Part shown: one piece after another, positions 11,585 through 23,739 of the stretch
How the letters are laid out: every line of letters starts with the position of its first letter
Position numbering within the stretch: the first letter of the stretch is position 1
NCBI GenBank assembly: GCA_016801845.1
Contig: CM028931.1
Location: forward strand, 19,746,802 to 19,810,801
Direction: 5' to 3'
Length of the DNA: 64,000 nucleotides
Origin: Polydactylus sextarius
Lineage: Eukaryota > Chordata > Actinopteri > Polynemidae
Translations under genes and position numbers: made by a program
The notes under the pieces: generated by a model
Told to the model about the DNA's origin: nothing
What the model saw: only the letters and a program-made list of their open reading frames with translations
The model's database searches: none

Positions 11585-12830
11585 TGTGACCAGTAGCTAA
11601 TGTAGCATGTTAGCTAATACAAAATAAATAGAAATATAACCTCTAATGTCAATGCTAAGTTGAAACTGACGTAGAGATATTTGTGATGTTTGCTAATGTA
11701 GCAAATCGAGCTAATGCTAATTAGCTAAATTAGCTAATGTAGCACTTTGGCTTTTATAGAATAACATTAATTTCACCACTACGAAGGAGCAATATTAGGT
11801 AATTTAGCCAAATTTGCTAGCATAATCTAGCACAAAATACTGGGACAAAGTTTGCTAACTTAGCCTCGCAGTCAAATTAGCGGCTAATGATGCATGTTGG
11901 CTAATGTAGCAAGGTTAGTTAAGTAGCCAAATTAGGTAATTTAGCCAAATTATCCAACATAACAATGTTATATAGTGTATCAAAGTTTGCTAACAACCAA
12001 ATTAGCTAATGTAGTATGTTGGCTAATAAAAATCACGTACAAATACGACATTTAATGTTGCTGCTAAAGTAAAACCGGTGATGTTAGCTAATGTAGCAAA
12101 GTTAGTTAACGAAGCCAAATTTGCTAAAATAATTTAGCCAAATTTAGTTAAACTCAGCAATGTTAGATATTGTAGCAGAGTCTGTTACCTAACATAGCTA
12201 AATTAGCTAATGTAGCATGTTAGCTAATAAAAATAAAACATCTTAAATCACTGCTACGCTAACGACAACCCACAACCCTCAGGAACACTTTCTATCGTAA
12301 AACCACAAAAGTCGAAACAGAGATGTTGGCTAATGTAGCTAAATTAGCTAACATAGCAATGTTAGCTTACGTAGCCAAATTAGGTAATTTAGCCAAATCT
12401 GCTAGCATAATGTAGCAAAAAAAGATGCTGTAGCAAAGTTTGCAAACATAGCCAAATTAGCTAATGTAGCCAAATTAGCTAATGTAGCATATTGGGTAAT
12501 AAAAATTATTATTATTATATTAATGTCACTGCTACGCTAACAACAACCAGACTGGACCCACAACCCTCAGGGTTGTAAAAACAAAGATGTTAGCTAATGT
12601 AGCTAAATTAGCAAAAGTATTTAAAGGTATTTAAAGTAGCTAAATTTAGCCAAATTTGCTACCATAATTTTGTAAAAAAAATAAAAAAATACTGTAGCAA
12701 AGTTTGCTAACACAGCCAATGTAGCATATTAGCTAATGATAATTAAACAGAAACAGAACAGCTAACGTTACCGCTACGATAACAACGCATCTGTTTCCCT
12801 CAGACACTTGACAAGTCAAAACGTTGTGTA
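11585..12830. repeat. TTAGCTAATGTAGCA degenerate array
   Basis: Repeated GTTAGCTAATGTAGC, AGCCAAATTAGCTAAT and AATTTAGCCAAATTTGCTA over 1.2 kb. Longer units of 240-300 bp can be followed by the phrase CGCTAACAACAACC/ACAACCCTCAGG near 12258, 12535 and 12780. Same family as the arrays at 30.7, 32.2, 56.6 and 59.6 kb. Confidence 0.85.
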
Positions 12831-13559
12831 AATTAGCTTTTTGCAGCGTCTGTTAGCTGCTTTTCTACAAGTAGACGATTCAGAACAGATGAATTATCAA
12901 TGATAACAACAACAGAGGCCTTAAAAACCTTCAGCTGAATCATAATCAATACGTTTGAAGTGCTAAAGCTGTGGAAACGATTGTCTATTGATTGTAGATT
13001 CGCAGATGGTTTATTATCATTTATCAAATGGGATCGTTTATGCGCGAACACAAAGCAAAGTGAGACTTTAATTTCACCGCGACTCGTGGAATATTTTCTC
13101 CGTTTTCAACTCGAATCAAAACGTCTTGTTTACAAAAAAAGAGAATCAATTTTCAAATTAGCCTTCAATCAATTGTCAGCCTGGAAATGAACGGGGAGGT
13201 TACGTCAGCGCTCGGTTTTCAACAACTGAATACGTCTGATGAAAAGAATCAGGGGGGAAATGTCACAGGCGACGATTGTTATCGGTAAATAAAGCAGTCG
13301 AGCTGAATGACACAGCTCTGTTGACTTATACAGAAACGTATCAACAGTGTTTTCTTTTTGCAGTTTATGCACTTTGAATCGAGGACAAATGAAATATGAC
13401 GGACGTTTCTTTCGGTTTAGTAAGAAGGTGCAAGTCTTTGCTGATGTAGGACAAAAATGAATATATATATATATAAAAATATATAAAAAAAAGTGGCTAC
13501 AGCTCCAAAAGAAACAACAACACAACATCCAGTTTGATACTTTTTATTAAAAACAATAG

Positions 13560-14520
13560 AAATTAGCTCAGAAATTAAGTGTTAGCATTTAAGCTAAATT
13601 AGCAGAAACTGGCACCACTGCATTTATGAAATTTATACCTTTTTTTAGTACTGGTGTGAGGTGCTAAGTGTTTGTTGTGTGGCTAACGTTAGCTAGTTAC
13701 TTTAAGCTAGGTGAGGCTTGTTGTCAATGGATGATTAGCATCTGTGGTTTCCTAGGACGCCCAACACGGTGGAGTGAATTATGATCATTATTGTTGCCCA
13801 ACAAACATGTTTTAGGGATCTATGCTACAAGATGTTAGCTTAAATTAGCACAAAAAGGTCTGAAGTGAAGAAGTTTAGCTGCTGCACTTAGCTTAAAACT
13901 TAGCTGAGTGTTTGTTGTTGGGGCTAACGCTGACTAGTTAGCTCAAGCTAGGTGAAACTTAAATAGATACTGTTCAATAGACAATAGCATTAGCAGATCA
14001 CAATAGCATCACTTGTTAGCGTGAAGCTAACATGTTGCATTAGCTTATAGCCAAGCTAGTGTGACTATTAGCTATATTATCTACACAGAAACTAGCATTT
14101 CCAATTTATGTCAACCTTTACGTAGCATTAGCAATCACAAGAATAATGGACTAATTAGCATGATGCTAACATGTTTTATGCTACATAACTGTTAGCTACA
14201 TTACCGACACTGTCTGGGACTAGCATTTCCTGTTTACATCGTCATTTACGTCAACTTTTAGCTAGCATTAGCAATCACAGTATGAAGAGACTAGCTACTA
14301 CTATAACTATTAGCTACATTAACTACACTGTCCGAGACTAACGCTTCCTAGCAGCAGGCTAGCTAGCATGAAGCTAACATGTTTTATGTCGCGGTTGCTT
14401 ATACATAAGCTAGCCTAACTATTAGCTACATTAACTATAGTGCCGTAGACTATTTTTGCTAACTAGCATTGTAATTTAAGCTAATGTAGCCAGTTTGGAT
14501 GTTTCGTGTTTTCATATAAC
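13560..14520. repeat. GCTAAC/TTAGCTACATTA array
   Basis: Part 13640-13960 has units with AAGTGTTTGTTG, AGCTAGGTGA and TTTCCTAGGACGCCCAA. From 14000 on, units of about 110-130 bp share ACTATTAGCTACATTA, GACTAGCATTTCC and GCATTAGCAATCACA. Confidence 0.8.
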
Positions 14521-15439
14521 TAACAAACATCAGTTGTAGTGACTAGTTTTTTTGTCAGACACGTGTAATTTGAGTATTTCGTGCTTTAGGAAATGGGGTT
14601 AGCTCGCTATGTTTTGCTGGAGTAGTGTGTGTAAATGTGTGTGTGTGTGTTAGTGGTGAATTCCTAAGTGGGTCTAACGGGGCTAGCTGGCTGCTCGCTG
14701 TAAATTGGGTCACTGCTGAATTAAACACCACCACCACCACCACCACTGCTGCTGCTGCTGCTGCTGCTGCGCCACAGACGGGTTAGAGTTAGAAAAAATA
14801 GTCCAACAACCTCGACACAGTGTGACAGGTGGCGTGAAAACACACAAGACGTGGCATTTTCAAAAAAAAAAAAAACCAAACAAACGCTGGGAGAAAAGGT
14901 TACAAACTTCAAACTGAAAGTAAAAACATAAATCGGTCGTCGACTTTTAAGAGAAACGCGTTTTTAACTCAACTCTTGGTAAAAGCTGCAGTGCTGTGGT
15001 TTCCCAGCTTCTCTGCAGTGGTTCCCACTGCTCAACCTGCTGCATCCAGTCAAGGACAACCACACTTCGAGGGCAAGGGAATTAATATTTGATATGTAGC
15101 TCTGCATCATGTGGCGAAGTGAAGTAGCAGGATGGAGTCGAGTCTCAAGTCTGCGGCGTAGCTTCAGAATAAAAGTCCCCCTCCCTCCTTCCTCGGTTAC
15201 CGTCATCGTGATTAGTTAAATCTAAATCGCAGCCCACGTGTGGTCATCGCTCAGTCCTGCTGCGTCGAGAAAAGATCTAATCATCTACAAAAGATTGCAG
15301 CGCTGCAGAAACATTTTAACGTTTTCACAGGGGTGATATGAAAATGGCTCTTAACGAGACCCAGATGTAAATCCAGAGACATAAAGAGCTGAATTATGGT
15401 TTATATAAAACATATATTTAGACAAAACGTTTTGGCTCA

Positions 15440-16290
15440 AATCTTTAAAGTGTTTGTCGTGGTGCTAACGTTAGCTTGTTAGCTCAAGCTAATTAAAACG
15501 CAAAATGGTTAAAGAATATTTAGATGTTTACTCACAATCCAACACAACAAAGTTTAGCGAACACACTTAGCTTAACATTTAGCTAACGTTAGCTCAACGT
15601 GGTATCAATGGAAAGATTAGCGTCTGTGGTTTCCTAGGACACCAAACATGGAAACATTGCAGTAGCCATCTTGGATCTTGGAACATTTAACTAAGGGTTT
15701 GTTGAGAAGCTTGAGAACGTTAGCTTCTTGTGTTAGTATTAGCGTTTAAGCTACATTTTTTTTACAGTGCTGGTTCTGTACTAAAATGGTGCTATAGTTA
15801 GCTTAACACTTAGCTAAGTGTTTGTTGAGAGGCTAACGTTAGCTAGTTAGCTCAAGCTTGGTGAAACTTGCTATCAGTGGAAAGATTAGCATCTCTTGTT
15901 TCCTAGGACGCCCAATATGGTGAATTATTATTATTATTAGTGCTTAACAAACACTAGAGTAGCCATCTTGGATCCAAGATGCTACAAGAGATTAGCTTCA
16001 AAAGCTTCATCTTTGGTTTCCTAGGACGCCTAATGTAGCTTAGTGATTTGTCGTTATTGCCAAAGAAACATCGATTAAACAAAATCAACTTGTGTTTATG
16101 TTAGCATTTAAGCTAAACTTTAGCTAATACACTCAGCTAACATCAGCCAGTTAGCTTAAGCTTGGTGAAACTTGGAAAGGTTAGCGTCTCTGGTGTCCTA
16201 GGACGCCTAAGGTGGCTAATTTTTTAAACTTGTGTCTGTGTTTGTGTTAGCATTTGAGCTAATTTAAGCTAAATTAAGCCAAATGTTATA
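15440..16290. repeat. TTTCCTAGGACGCC tandem array
   Basis: Units carrying AAGTGTTTGTTGAGAGGCTAACGTTAGC, GTGAAACTTG and TTTCCTAGGACGCC near 15630, 15900, 16017 and 16195. It is the same family as 13640-13960, in the same direction. Confidence 0.82.
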
Positions 16291-16661
16291 TTTTCATGCT
16301 GCTAATCCCTTCTGCGTTAAAAATATGGTGCGAGATTAGCGTGTAGCGTGTATGCTAGCACGCTAGCTAAAAACTCTAAAGAGGTTAACTCTGTTTTAAA
16401 AACGAAGCTACGATCTGCTACGATGAGGTGAAAAACAAAACACTTGAAGGAGCAAAAGATCTGTGGGAATAAAGTCAATAAAGTCATCAGTCAAAAACAC
16501 ATGTGATTGATCTGTAGAGATGGCAGTTATTGATTGATTATTGATGGAGGTTAAATAAGGGGAAGGTGTAAAGATTTAAGTTTTTATTATTTTTTAAAAC
16601 TTGTTCTTGTAGATTATATAATAAGTGTGTGGTTTCACAGCTTCACAGCAGTGTGTGTTTA

Positions 16662-16668
<7 letters not shown>

Positions 16669-16698
<30 letters not shown>
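16669..16698. repeat. (GT)n before exon 3 acceptor
   Basis: A 30-nt GT run ending nine bases before the exon 3 acceptor; only TTCCCTGCAG separates them. Confidence 0.97.
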
Positions 16699-16699
<1 letters not shown>

Positions 16700-16707
16700 C
16701 CCTGCAG

Positions 16708-16816
16708 ATGACGGTAAACTGTCTCTGGACGAGTTCCAGGCTTTCTTCTCCGACGGCACGTTGAACGAGGAGGAGCTGGAGAAGCTGTTTCACACCATCG
16801 ACTCTGATAACACCAG
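16708..16816 (+). CDS. necab2: necab2 exon 3 (EF-hand 1 loop and start of EF-hand 2)
   Basis: This exon encodes 36 codons, starting from the codon split with exon 2: DDGKLSLDEFQAFFSDG..., ending HTIDSDNT plus AG (phase 1 in, phase 2 out). The first loop read across exons 2-3 is DKDDDGKLSLDE, with Asp/Asp/Asp/Lys/Ser at positions 1, 3, 5, 7 and 9 and Glu at 12, so it should bind calcium. The downstream helix is rich in Glu/Leu (NEEELEKLF). The last residues, DSDNT, open the second EF-hand loop, which exon 4 completes. The acceptor is TTCCCTGCAG after a (GT)n tract at 16669-16698; the donor is AG|GTCAGC. The match to vertebrate NECAB2 (DGVLNEKELEDLFHTIDSDNT, from memory) is close. Confidence 0.95.
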
Positions 16817-17874
16817 GTCAGCACATTACGCCACTACACTACCGCAAGGCCCCGCCGGTGTGTGTGTGTGTGTGCAGCTGCATGAAATAAACCTGCAAGA
16901 GTGTGTGTGTGTGTGTGTGTGCGATCACTTCACCGTGACTTTTGTTTTTGATCTCATTTCACTATCAATTATGGAAAAAGACCAGAGATGAATGCAGCTG
17001 GTTTCCTGCTGCACTGCCACATTTTCCACTTTTCTATCCGAGTGTGTGTGTGTGTGTGTGTGTGTGTTAAAGTGTGTGTGTGTGTTAAAGCGTGTGTGTG
17101 CATTTCATCCTGCAGCTGTGAAAATGTCAACTCCAGCCCTGAAATCTCATTTTCCAACGTGAAAATTATAATAAATAAAAATACCGAAAGTAGAAACTTT
17201 CCCTTTTCTCGCTCCCGTCATTTATTTTCATTAGTCGTCGCTGCGTCGTTAACCTTTCTCAACGCTCTCGTTTCTCTCGTTAAAATTCATTTATTGACCC
17301 TTTTTTTTTTTTTTACTAATCGTCCAATCAGCTCGCCCCAAAGTCTGGAACCAGGAAGTAGTAATAGTAGTAGTTGTGGTCGTAGTAGTTGGAGGTAGAG
17401 TTGCTGACACGGTGGATATTGAGTAATCAAAAAAAAAAAAGCGGCGCCGTTAATTCCCTGAATCTCTGGAATAAAATGAAACGGAGCAGAACAAAAGCCG
17501 ACCGTTATGGTTCCTTTGTAGAATTGAATTAGGTTCAATGTTTAAATCCTCCTCCGGCTTCAGACGTTAGAGCTTTTCTGCTTTTTTGTAAATTTAGTCG
17601 ACCGGCGCCATCTTGACCTCGGAGTCGTCGCGCTTCATAAACCTTTGTCTCTGCGGTCGACGCGTCGGGAGAAAGTTTTCTTCTCGTTACAGTTTAGTTA
17701 CGTTTGATCGATAAGACGACGGCGGCGCTGGTGTTTCCTGTCGAAGCAGGAAGTAGAACGACCGGTTTTTATCTCTTTTGTTTTTGTTTCAGCAGCTGAT
17801 GAAAAGATTCAACAATCAGAAGCTTCTGACTCTGACGATCGTACGTAAACGGTTCAAGGATCAGGACCGGGAAG

Positions 17875-18580
17875 TGTGTGATAGACACGTTCTAGAGATC
17901 AGAGGTTCTAAAGAGATGTTCTACAGAGACGTTCTGGAACTATGATGTTACACAGAGACGTTCTTCATAGAAGTTCTACAGACGTTCTAGAGACTCTAGA
18001 TTTTCTACAGAGACGTTCTAAAGAGATGTTCTATAGAGATGGTCTAGAACTAAGACGTTACACAGAGACGTTCTTCATAGAAGTTCTACAGACGTTCTAG
18101 AGACTGTAGACTTTCTATAGAGACGTTCTGGAACTATGATGTTACACAGAGATGTTCTAGAGACTGTAGATGTTCTACAGAGACGTTCTAGATCTAAGAC
18201 ATTATACAGAGACGTTCTACAGTCTCTAGACGTTCTAGAATGAAGACATTCTACAGAGACGTTCTTCAGAGAAGTTCTACAGAGACTCTAGACTTTCTAT
18301 AGAGACGTTCTAGAACTATGATGTTACACAGAGATGTTCTATAGACTCTAGTCGTTCTACAGAGACGTTCTACAGTCTCTAGACATTCTAGATCTAAGAT
18401 GTTCTACAGAGATGTTCTAGAGACTCTAGACGTTCCATAGAGACGTTCTAAAGACTCTAGTCGTTCTATAGAGACGTTCTAGAACTTTGATGTTACACAG
18501 AGACGTTCTAGAGACTCTAGACATTCTATAGAGATGTTCTAGAACTAAGACGTTCTACAGACACGTTCTAGAACTCCAGA
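17875..18580. repeat. GACGTTCTAGA minisatellite
   Basis: About 700 bp built from GAGACGTTCTAGAACTA, GATGTTACACAGAGA and GAGACTCTAGACGTTCTA variants, with dozens of GTTCTA cores. Some larger blocks (AGAGACGTTCTTCATAGAAG at 17955 and 18064) recur about 110 bp apart. Many copies are self-complementary around TCTAGA. Confidence 0.95.
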
Positions 18581-19319
18581 TATACAAGTAAGTAAAAACG
18601 TCAACGACATGAACCCACCCGACCTTCCACTTACTCATATTACCCATAATGCACCGTGATTGCCCTCAGTGATGTCACTAATAACAGGCTTGTCTTGACA
18701 CTCGACCTCATGATGAGTCGACGTCCACGTTAATTAGTCGCTGTGGTTCGTTTAGATGAGATCTCGTTACTATGGAAACACACTGATTGTTCTACAAGTG
18801 ACGAATGAAACCTGCCGTGACGAATCTCGTTACACCGTCGTTTCTTCGTTAACTTTGGTTTTTCAGCTTTTTTTTTTTTTTTAACTAATTGAATGAAGCT
18901 GTAACGTCTTTAAAACTAAGAGGCACATTACACTAATATTTAATCTATATTAACATAATCGGCTTCAGTAAATTTGACAGGTATTCAATAAGGAGAAGAC
19001 GTGAATTTAATACCGGTGCCAAAGGAAGTGAGAGTAGTTTAATTTGAAATGGAGCTGAAATTTACTCTTCATATCAACTAGATATTGGTTTGTCGCCTCA
19101 GGGGAAACGGTGGAGTTTAAAAGTTTTATTTTGATAAAAGATGTGGAGCAGTTATAACTATGACTGTGACCGAACGTGAAGGAAAACCAACAGGGTCGAT
19201 CGGTTGGTTTCTATCGAGACGAGTCACAAACAGTAACAACAGTAACGTCAACACGGTTTAGGACTAATTACAACTTTTAGAGACGGTAAAAGTCAACATT
19301 TTATTGAAGAATAACTCTC

Positions 19320-20060
19320 CAGATGTTAGATAGATAGATAGATAAATTGATAGATTGATAAGAATCTGTTGATCTGTCTATCTAGTTAGCTAGCTAACTA
19401 GATAGACAGATAGATAAGTAGATATCTAGCTTGTTAGCTAGCTAACAAGCTAGATACATATATCCATTTCTTTTCTTCTTCTACTGTTTATTGGAAGTAG
19501 TATCCTACTATTTGCCAGAAAGTTTGAATCATAGATAGATGGTAGATGTTTTAGCTAGTCTGTCTAGCTAACTAGTCAGAAAATTTGAACCATATGTAGA
19601 TAGTTAGTTAGCTAGCTAGTTAAATAACTGTTTATCTAGTTAGCTAGCTGAATATAGATAGATATAGACAGGTAATCAAACATCTTCCATTTCGTGTCTT
19701 CTTCTACTGTTTATTGTAAGTAGTGTCCTACTATTTGCCAGAAAGTTTGAATCACAGGTAGATATTTAGCTAGTTTTCTAGCTAGCTAACTAGCTATAGA
19801 TAGATAATCTAAACATCTTCCGTTTCTTTTTTTCTTCTGTTGTATATTGGAAGTAATATCCTGTTAATAGTCAGAAAGTTTGAATCATAAATAGATAGTT
19901 AGTTAGTAAACTATAGACAGATAAATAGATAGATGGATATCTAGCTAGCTAGCTAACTAGCTATAGATAGATAATCAAACATCTTCTGTTCCATTTCTTC
20001 TTCTACTGTTTATTGTCAGTAGTTTCCTACCACCAGTCAGAAAGTTTGAACTATAGATAA
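19320..20060. repeat. GATA/TAGC repeats with ~120-235 bp unit
   Basis: Four or more units share CTTCTACTGTTTATTG, AGTAGT.TCCTAC and CAGAAAGTTTGAATCA (near 19480, 19710, 19840, 20000), separated by TAGATAGATA and AGCTAGCTAACTAG blocks. Two perfect palindromes lie at 19372-19411 and 19423-19456. Confidence 0.9.
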
Positions 20061-20454
20061 ACAGGTTGATCTCGTGGTATCAAAGTCGTATCGATACATC
20101 GACCGAACCGATCACAAACGTCCACAACATATTAATAAATCTGAACAAAAAAGTTTAAAAACTAGTCCTGTGGTCTCTGGATCCACCAGTTGGACGATAA
20201 ACAAAAGAGAAACAACTTTTTTTACGACACAAACGTCTCTGAACTGAGTTTACGACGACATATGTCATCAGTAAACACGACGGCGTTTAGTCAAAGTACA
20301 TCTACTCTTCGCGTTGACGTCGTTAAATCCCAATCTGCTGCTTAATAAAGTAAAACGAGTCGACGCATCGTATTTAAAATATCTGAGCAAGAATTAGACG
20401 GAGAAAACATAACGACCACGGACAGATGGAGGGATTCAGAGTATGAACCGTGGA

Positions 20455-20524
20455 GTGTGTGTGTTAAAGTGTGTGTGTTAAAGTGTGTGTTAAAGTGTGT
20501 GTTAAAGTGTGTGTGTGTGTGTGT
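20455..20524. repeat. (GTGTGTTAAA)n/GT repeat before microexon 4
   Basis: GT runs interrupted regularly by TTAAA, ending about 90 bases before the microexon. Confidence 0.95.
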
Positions 20525-20613
20525 AAAAAGCCTTTCCTCTGTTTCTTACCCTGCTCTTCTTCCTTCCCTCCTTTCCTTTCCTTTACCTTCCTGCTGCATC
20601 TCTGCTGTGATAG

Positions 20614-20639
20614 TAATGTTGACACTAAGGAACTCTGTG
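20614..20639 (+). CDS. necab2: necab2 exon 4, 26-nt microexon (EF-hand 2 loop)
   Basis: This 26-nt microexon is easily missed because it is too short to show as an open frame. With AG carried from exon 3 and G passed to exon 5 it encodes SNVDTKELC followed by the split Asp codon (phase 2 in, phase 1 out). The joined loop, DSDNTSNVDTKE, has Asp at 1 and 3, Thr at 5, Asn at 7, Asp at 9 and Glu at 12: an EF-hand whose central Gly is replaced by Ser (Asn in human NECAB2, from memory). The acceptor TGATAG is weak-looking but follows a strong pyrimidine tract at about 20545-20602; the donor G|GTAAGT is a consensus. It was found by looking for the residues NECAB2 needs between DSDNT and DYF, and phase and borders fit exactly. 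Skipping it would frameshift. Confidence 0.93.
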
Positions 20640-20653
20640 GTAAGTAGACCGCC

Positions 20654-20662
20654 TACACACAC

Positions 20663-20700
<38 letters not shown>

Positions 20701-20716
20701 TTATACACACACACAC
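20654..20716. repeat. (CA)n after microexon 4 donor
   Basis: CA run interrupted twice by TTT/TTTAT, starting 14 bases after the donor of the 26-nt exon. Confidence 0.97.
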
Positions 20717-20862
20717 TTCCCTGCTGCCTCATTCTCTCTCTTATCTATTATTAAAAACTACTCCTCAGTTGAAACACAATTATTTGCCTCTAAAATATAT
20801 TAATTCAGCTTCTTCCAGTGAATTATTTTTATTTCATCACTTGAAAAGTCATAATGTATTGT

Positions 20863-20967
<105 letters not shown>

Positions 20968-21065
20968 ACTACTTTGCCAAACACATGGGAGACTACGAAG
21001 GAGTCCTGGCATCGTTGGAAACTCTCAACCTTTCCATCCTCAAAGCCATGGACTTCACCAAGAAG
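20968..21065 (+). CDS. necab2: necab2 exon 5 (end of EF-hand 2, NECAB core)
   Basis: The exon encodes (D)YFAKHMGDYEGVLASLE..., ending AMDFTKK (phase 1 in, phase 0 out; 32 full codons plus the split Asp). It is the exit helix of EF-hand 2 and the conserved helical stretch after it; human NECAB2 has DYFVDHMGDYEDVLASLETL here (from memory). The acceptor is TGTGCAG immediately after about 49 TG units, with no C/T-rich tract between, which is unusual. The donor is AAG|GTACGT. The intron separating it from exon 4 is only 328 nt and is largely CA and TG repeat. Confidence 0.95.
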
Positions 21066-21169
21066 GTACGTTGTTGTTCAATAAAATGCGACAAAGTTAC
21101 GATGTTTTTTAGTTTAGTTTTGATGGTTAAAGATTAAAGGTTGAGATTCAGTTTATTTCTCGCTAGTTT

Positions 21170-22190
21170 TATGACGTTAGCTTGTTTGCTAACTAGCTAA
21201 CAGCAGAATATAGCAGGATTCAAACCCATGCTAACGTTAGCACCAGCCTAAAAAGCGTGACTCAACTTTATGCTAATATTAGCTAGTTTTATAACTAGCT
21301 AATATTAGGTTTTTTACTACATAGCACAATCCAACTTAATGCTAACATTAGCATTCGGCTAAATGCAAGCTTAAACCTGGCTAACATTAGCTAGTTTTAT
21401 AGCTAGCTAAAATCAGGATGTTAACAAAATAGCAGGATCCATCTTCATGCTAATATTAGCTTGTTTCATAGCTGGCTAATGTTAGCTTTTTGTCAAATAG
21501 CAAGATTCAGCTCCATGCTAACATTGCTAAAAGTTTAAACATCGTGCTGACATTAGCTTGTTTTGGTAAGCTAAAATAAGGATTTTTATGTGCTAACGTT
21601 AGCTGTTATATAACTAGCTAATGTTAGGATTTTATTAGCAGGATTCAACTCAGTGCTAACATTAGCTTGTTTTATAACTAGCTAAAATCAGGATGTTAAC
21701 AAACAGTGTGATCTAGCCTCATGCTAACTTTAGCATTTTGGATAAAAAGTGGTTTTCAACATCACGCTAACATTAGCTTATGTTAGGATTATAACAAGAA
21801 CTAAAATCTAACGTCATGCTAACATTAGCCTGTTTTATAACTAGCTAAAATCAAGACGTTACCAAATAACAGAATCCAACCTTGTGCTAACAATGGCTAA
21901 TATTAGCTTGTGTCATCAGTCCCCATGCTAACTTTAGCATTTTTGCTAAACAAAAGCTTGTTTAGCTCGTTTTATAACTAGCTAATGTTACTGTAATCCA
22001 GCTTAAAGCTAACTTTTGCATTTTAGTAACTTTTATGCTAAAATTAGCTTGTTTTATAACTAGCTAAATTAAGGATAGCAACAAGTAGCAACATCCAACC
22101 TCACGCTAACATTAGCATTGTTGCTAAACAGCAGGATTTAATACAGAACGTTGTCGTAGTGTCGCTAATAATTTATGCTAATGTGACATT
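21170..22190. repeat. GCTAACATTAGCTTGTTTTATAACTAGCTAA array
   Basis: About 12-14 degenerate units of 70-100 bp. Each has GCTAACATTAGC, GTTTTATAACTAGCTAA, AGGATGTTAACAAA and AGCAGGATCCAAC variants. The unit reads in the opposite sense at 23740-24410. Confidence 0.93.
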
Positions 22191-22594
22191 TCCTTTGTGG
22201 TCGTGTCAATTTTTAGAAACAGACTCATGAGATTCTTTGAATGAATCGATTATAAATTAATTAGAGTTGATCATTAAAACGATTGATCACCTCTGGCCTC
22301 AGATCACTTTATTGATCGATTGACTGGTTTTAATTAAACACAGATTTCAATCCTATTAAAACGACGGTTTCACCTGGAAACGTCTCAACTGGCGACACGG
22401 AGGCGGCCGTCGCCACGACGACGACGACTCTGAACTAAACATTTAAACCTCGAGAGACGAAGAAGAAGAAAACGTTTCAGTTCCAGTTTTAAATATATAT
22501 TTTTATGACTCGATCAGTCAGAAGTGAATCCAGAGACTGTTTTAATTGGCTCCGTGGCAGGTGGAGGAAGAGAGTGGACGTCCCATGAGGACTG

Positions 22595-22597
<3 letters not shown>

Positions 22598-22640
<43 letters not shown>

Positions 22641-22654
22641 AATGTGTGTGTGTG
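22598..22654. repeat. (GT)n microsatellite
   Basis: GT run broken by ATAAA. Confidence 0.96.
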
Positions 22655-22754
22655 ATGAGAGCTGAAGTAAGCAACAAAGAGAGAAGAGCTGGAATTCATT
22701 AAATCTTCATCTTGAATATAAACGCTGCGATTAATGAGACGCTCTGAGTAGTAA

Positions 22755-22836
22755 CACACACACACACTTTAACACACACACATTTTAACACACACACACA
22801 CATTAACACACACACATTTTAACACACACACACACT
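22755..22836. repeat. (CA)n with TTTAA spacers
   Basis: Four CA blocks separated by TTTAA/TTAA; about 100 bp after a GT run of opposite sense. Confidence 0.95.
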
Positions 22837-23035
22837 CTTCATCCTCATCTTCTCTCTGATAAATAAATAATAATATTATTGATTTTAAATGATCTGTTTA
22901 TTTATTTTATATTTAATAAAATTCTAAATATTTTATTTTTGTGATATTTTTAATTCTTTATTAAATTATTATTAATTATTACTTTTAAAACATATTTTAT
23001 TTAATATAAATAAATTAAAATTGAGTTAATTTTAC

Positions 23036-23039
<4 letters not shown>

Positions 23040-23079
<40 letters not shown>
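23040..23079. repeat. (TG)n microsatellite
   Basis: A 40-nt run preceded by an AT-rich stretch and TACTGCAG. Confidence 0.97.
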
Positions 23080-23080
<1 letters not shown>

Positions 23081-23406
23081 GTCAACCCCCAACCCCCCCA
23101 TCCCATCCCTCTGGTGTCCTGGGTTACTGTTTCCGTGGTAACAAAGGAGCAAGAAGCTGCAGGGCGTTAAAGTTAAAGTTGGAGAAAAAGAAACATTTTA
23201 TTTATTTTATTTTCATCTTTTAGAAAAGTTGTCGTCTCTATTGTTTATTTATTAATGTTCATTATTTTCAGTAATTCTAGTTTAATCTGTTTATTATTAT
23301 TATTCAACACGGGTTAGCGGCTAGCAGGTTAGCATCATAACATCTTGTTGAGAGTAAAGAGGAGAAGAACTGATGTGATGCTAATGATGCACATGAATAA
23401 TTTGTG

Positions 23407-23408
<2 letters not shown>

Positions 23409-23473
<65 letters not shown>
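23409..23473. repeat. (GT)n microsatellite
   Basis: A 65-nt uninterrupted GT run. Confidence 0.97.
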
Positions 23474-23475
<2 letters not shown>

Positions 23476-23608
23476 CTGCAGAGTGTGTGTCTGATGAGGT
23501 TACACCCCGAACATGAATAATTCAGACTACTGTTGGAGACGGAGTCAGCCAGAGCTCACCTTTCATTTTAAACATGTGTTTATACATCTATATATTACAC
23601 AACACAGT

Positions 23609-23650
23609 CTTAGCTTAGCTTAGCTTAGCTTAGCTTAGCTTAGCTTAGCA
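23609..23650. repeat. (TTAGC)n pentanucleotide repeat
   Basis: Eight or so perfect TTAGC units: the shortest pure form of the motif that dominates the intron arrays. Confidence 0.97.
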
Positions 23651-23739
23651 TAAAGACCAGAAACAGTAGGTTGAAATATTAAAATGATGACACATGATTT
23701 CAGTTTCTTCTAACAAACATTTCAGCTGTTCTGCATTGA

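Larger units (their letters stand above)
16817..20613 (+). other. necab2 intron 3
   Basis: The 3797-nt intron begins with GTCAGC. It contains (GT) runs at 16858-16874, 16901-16921 and 17042-17102. The part 17103-17875 is unique, with an A/T homopolymer at 17300-17314 and GTAGTA-rich sequence at 17355-17400. Two repeat arrays (17875-18580 and 19320-20060) follow, with unique sequence at 18581-19320 and 20060-20454. It ends with GT-rich sequence (20455-20524) and a C/T-rich tract before microexon 4. Confidence 0.85.

Noticed and set aside
16817..20613. Other candidates for the missing EF-hand 2 exon, such as GGTGGATATTGAG at 17411
   Set aside because: It runs into a stop and lacks splice sites, while 20614-20639 matches residues, phase and both splice sites.
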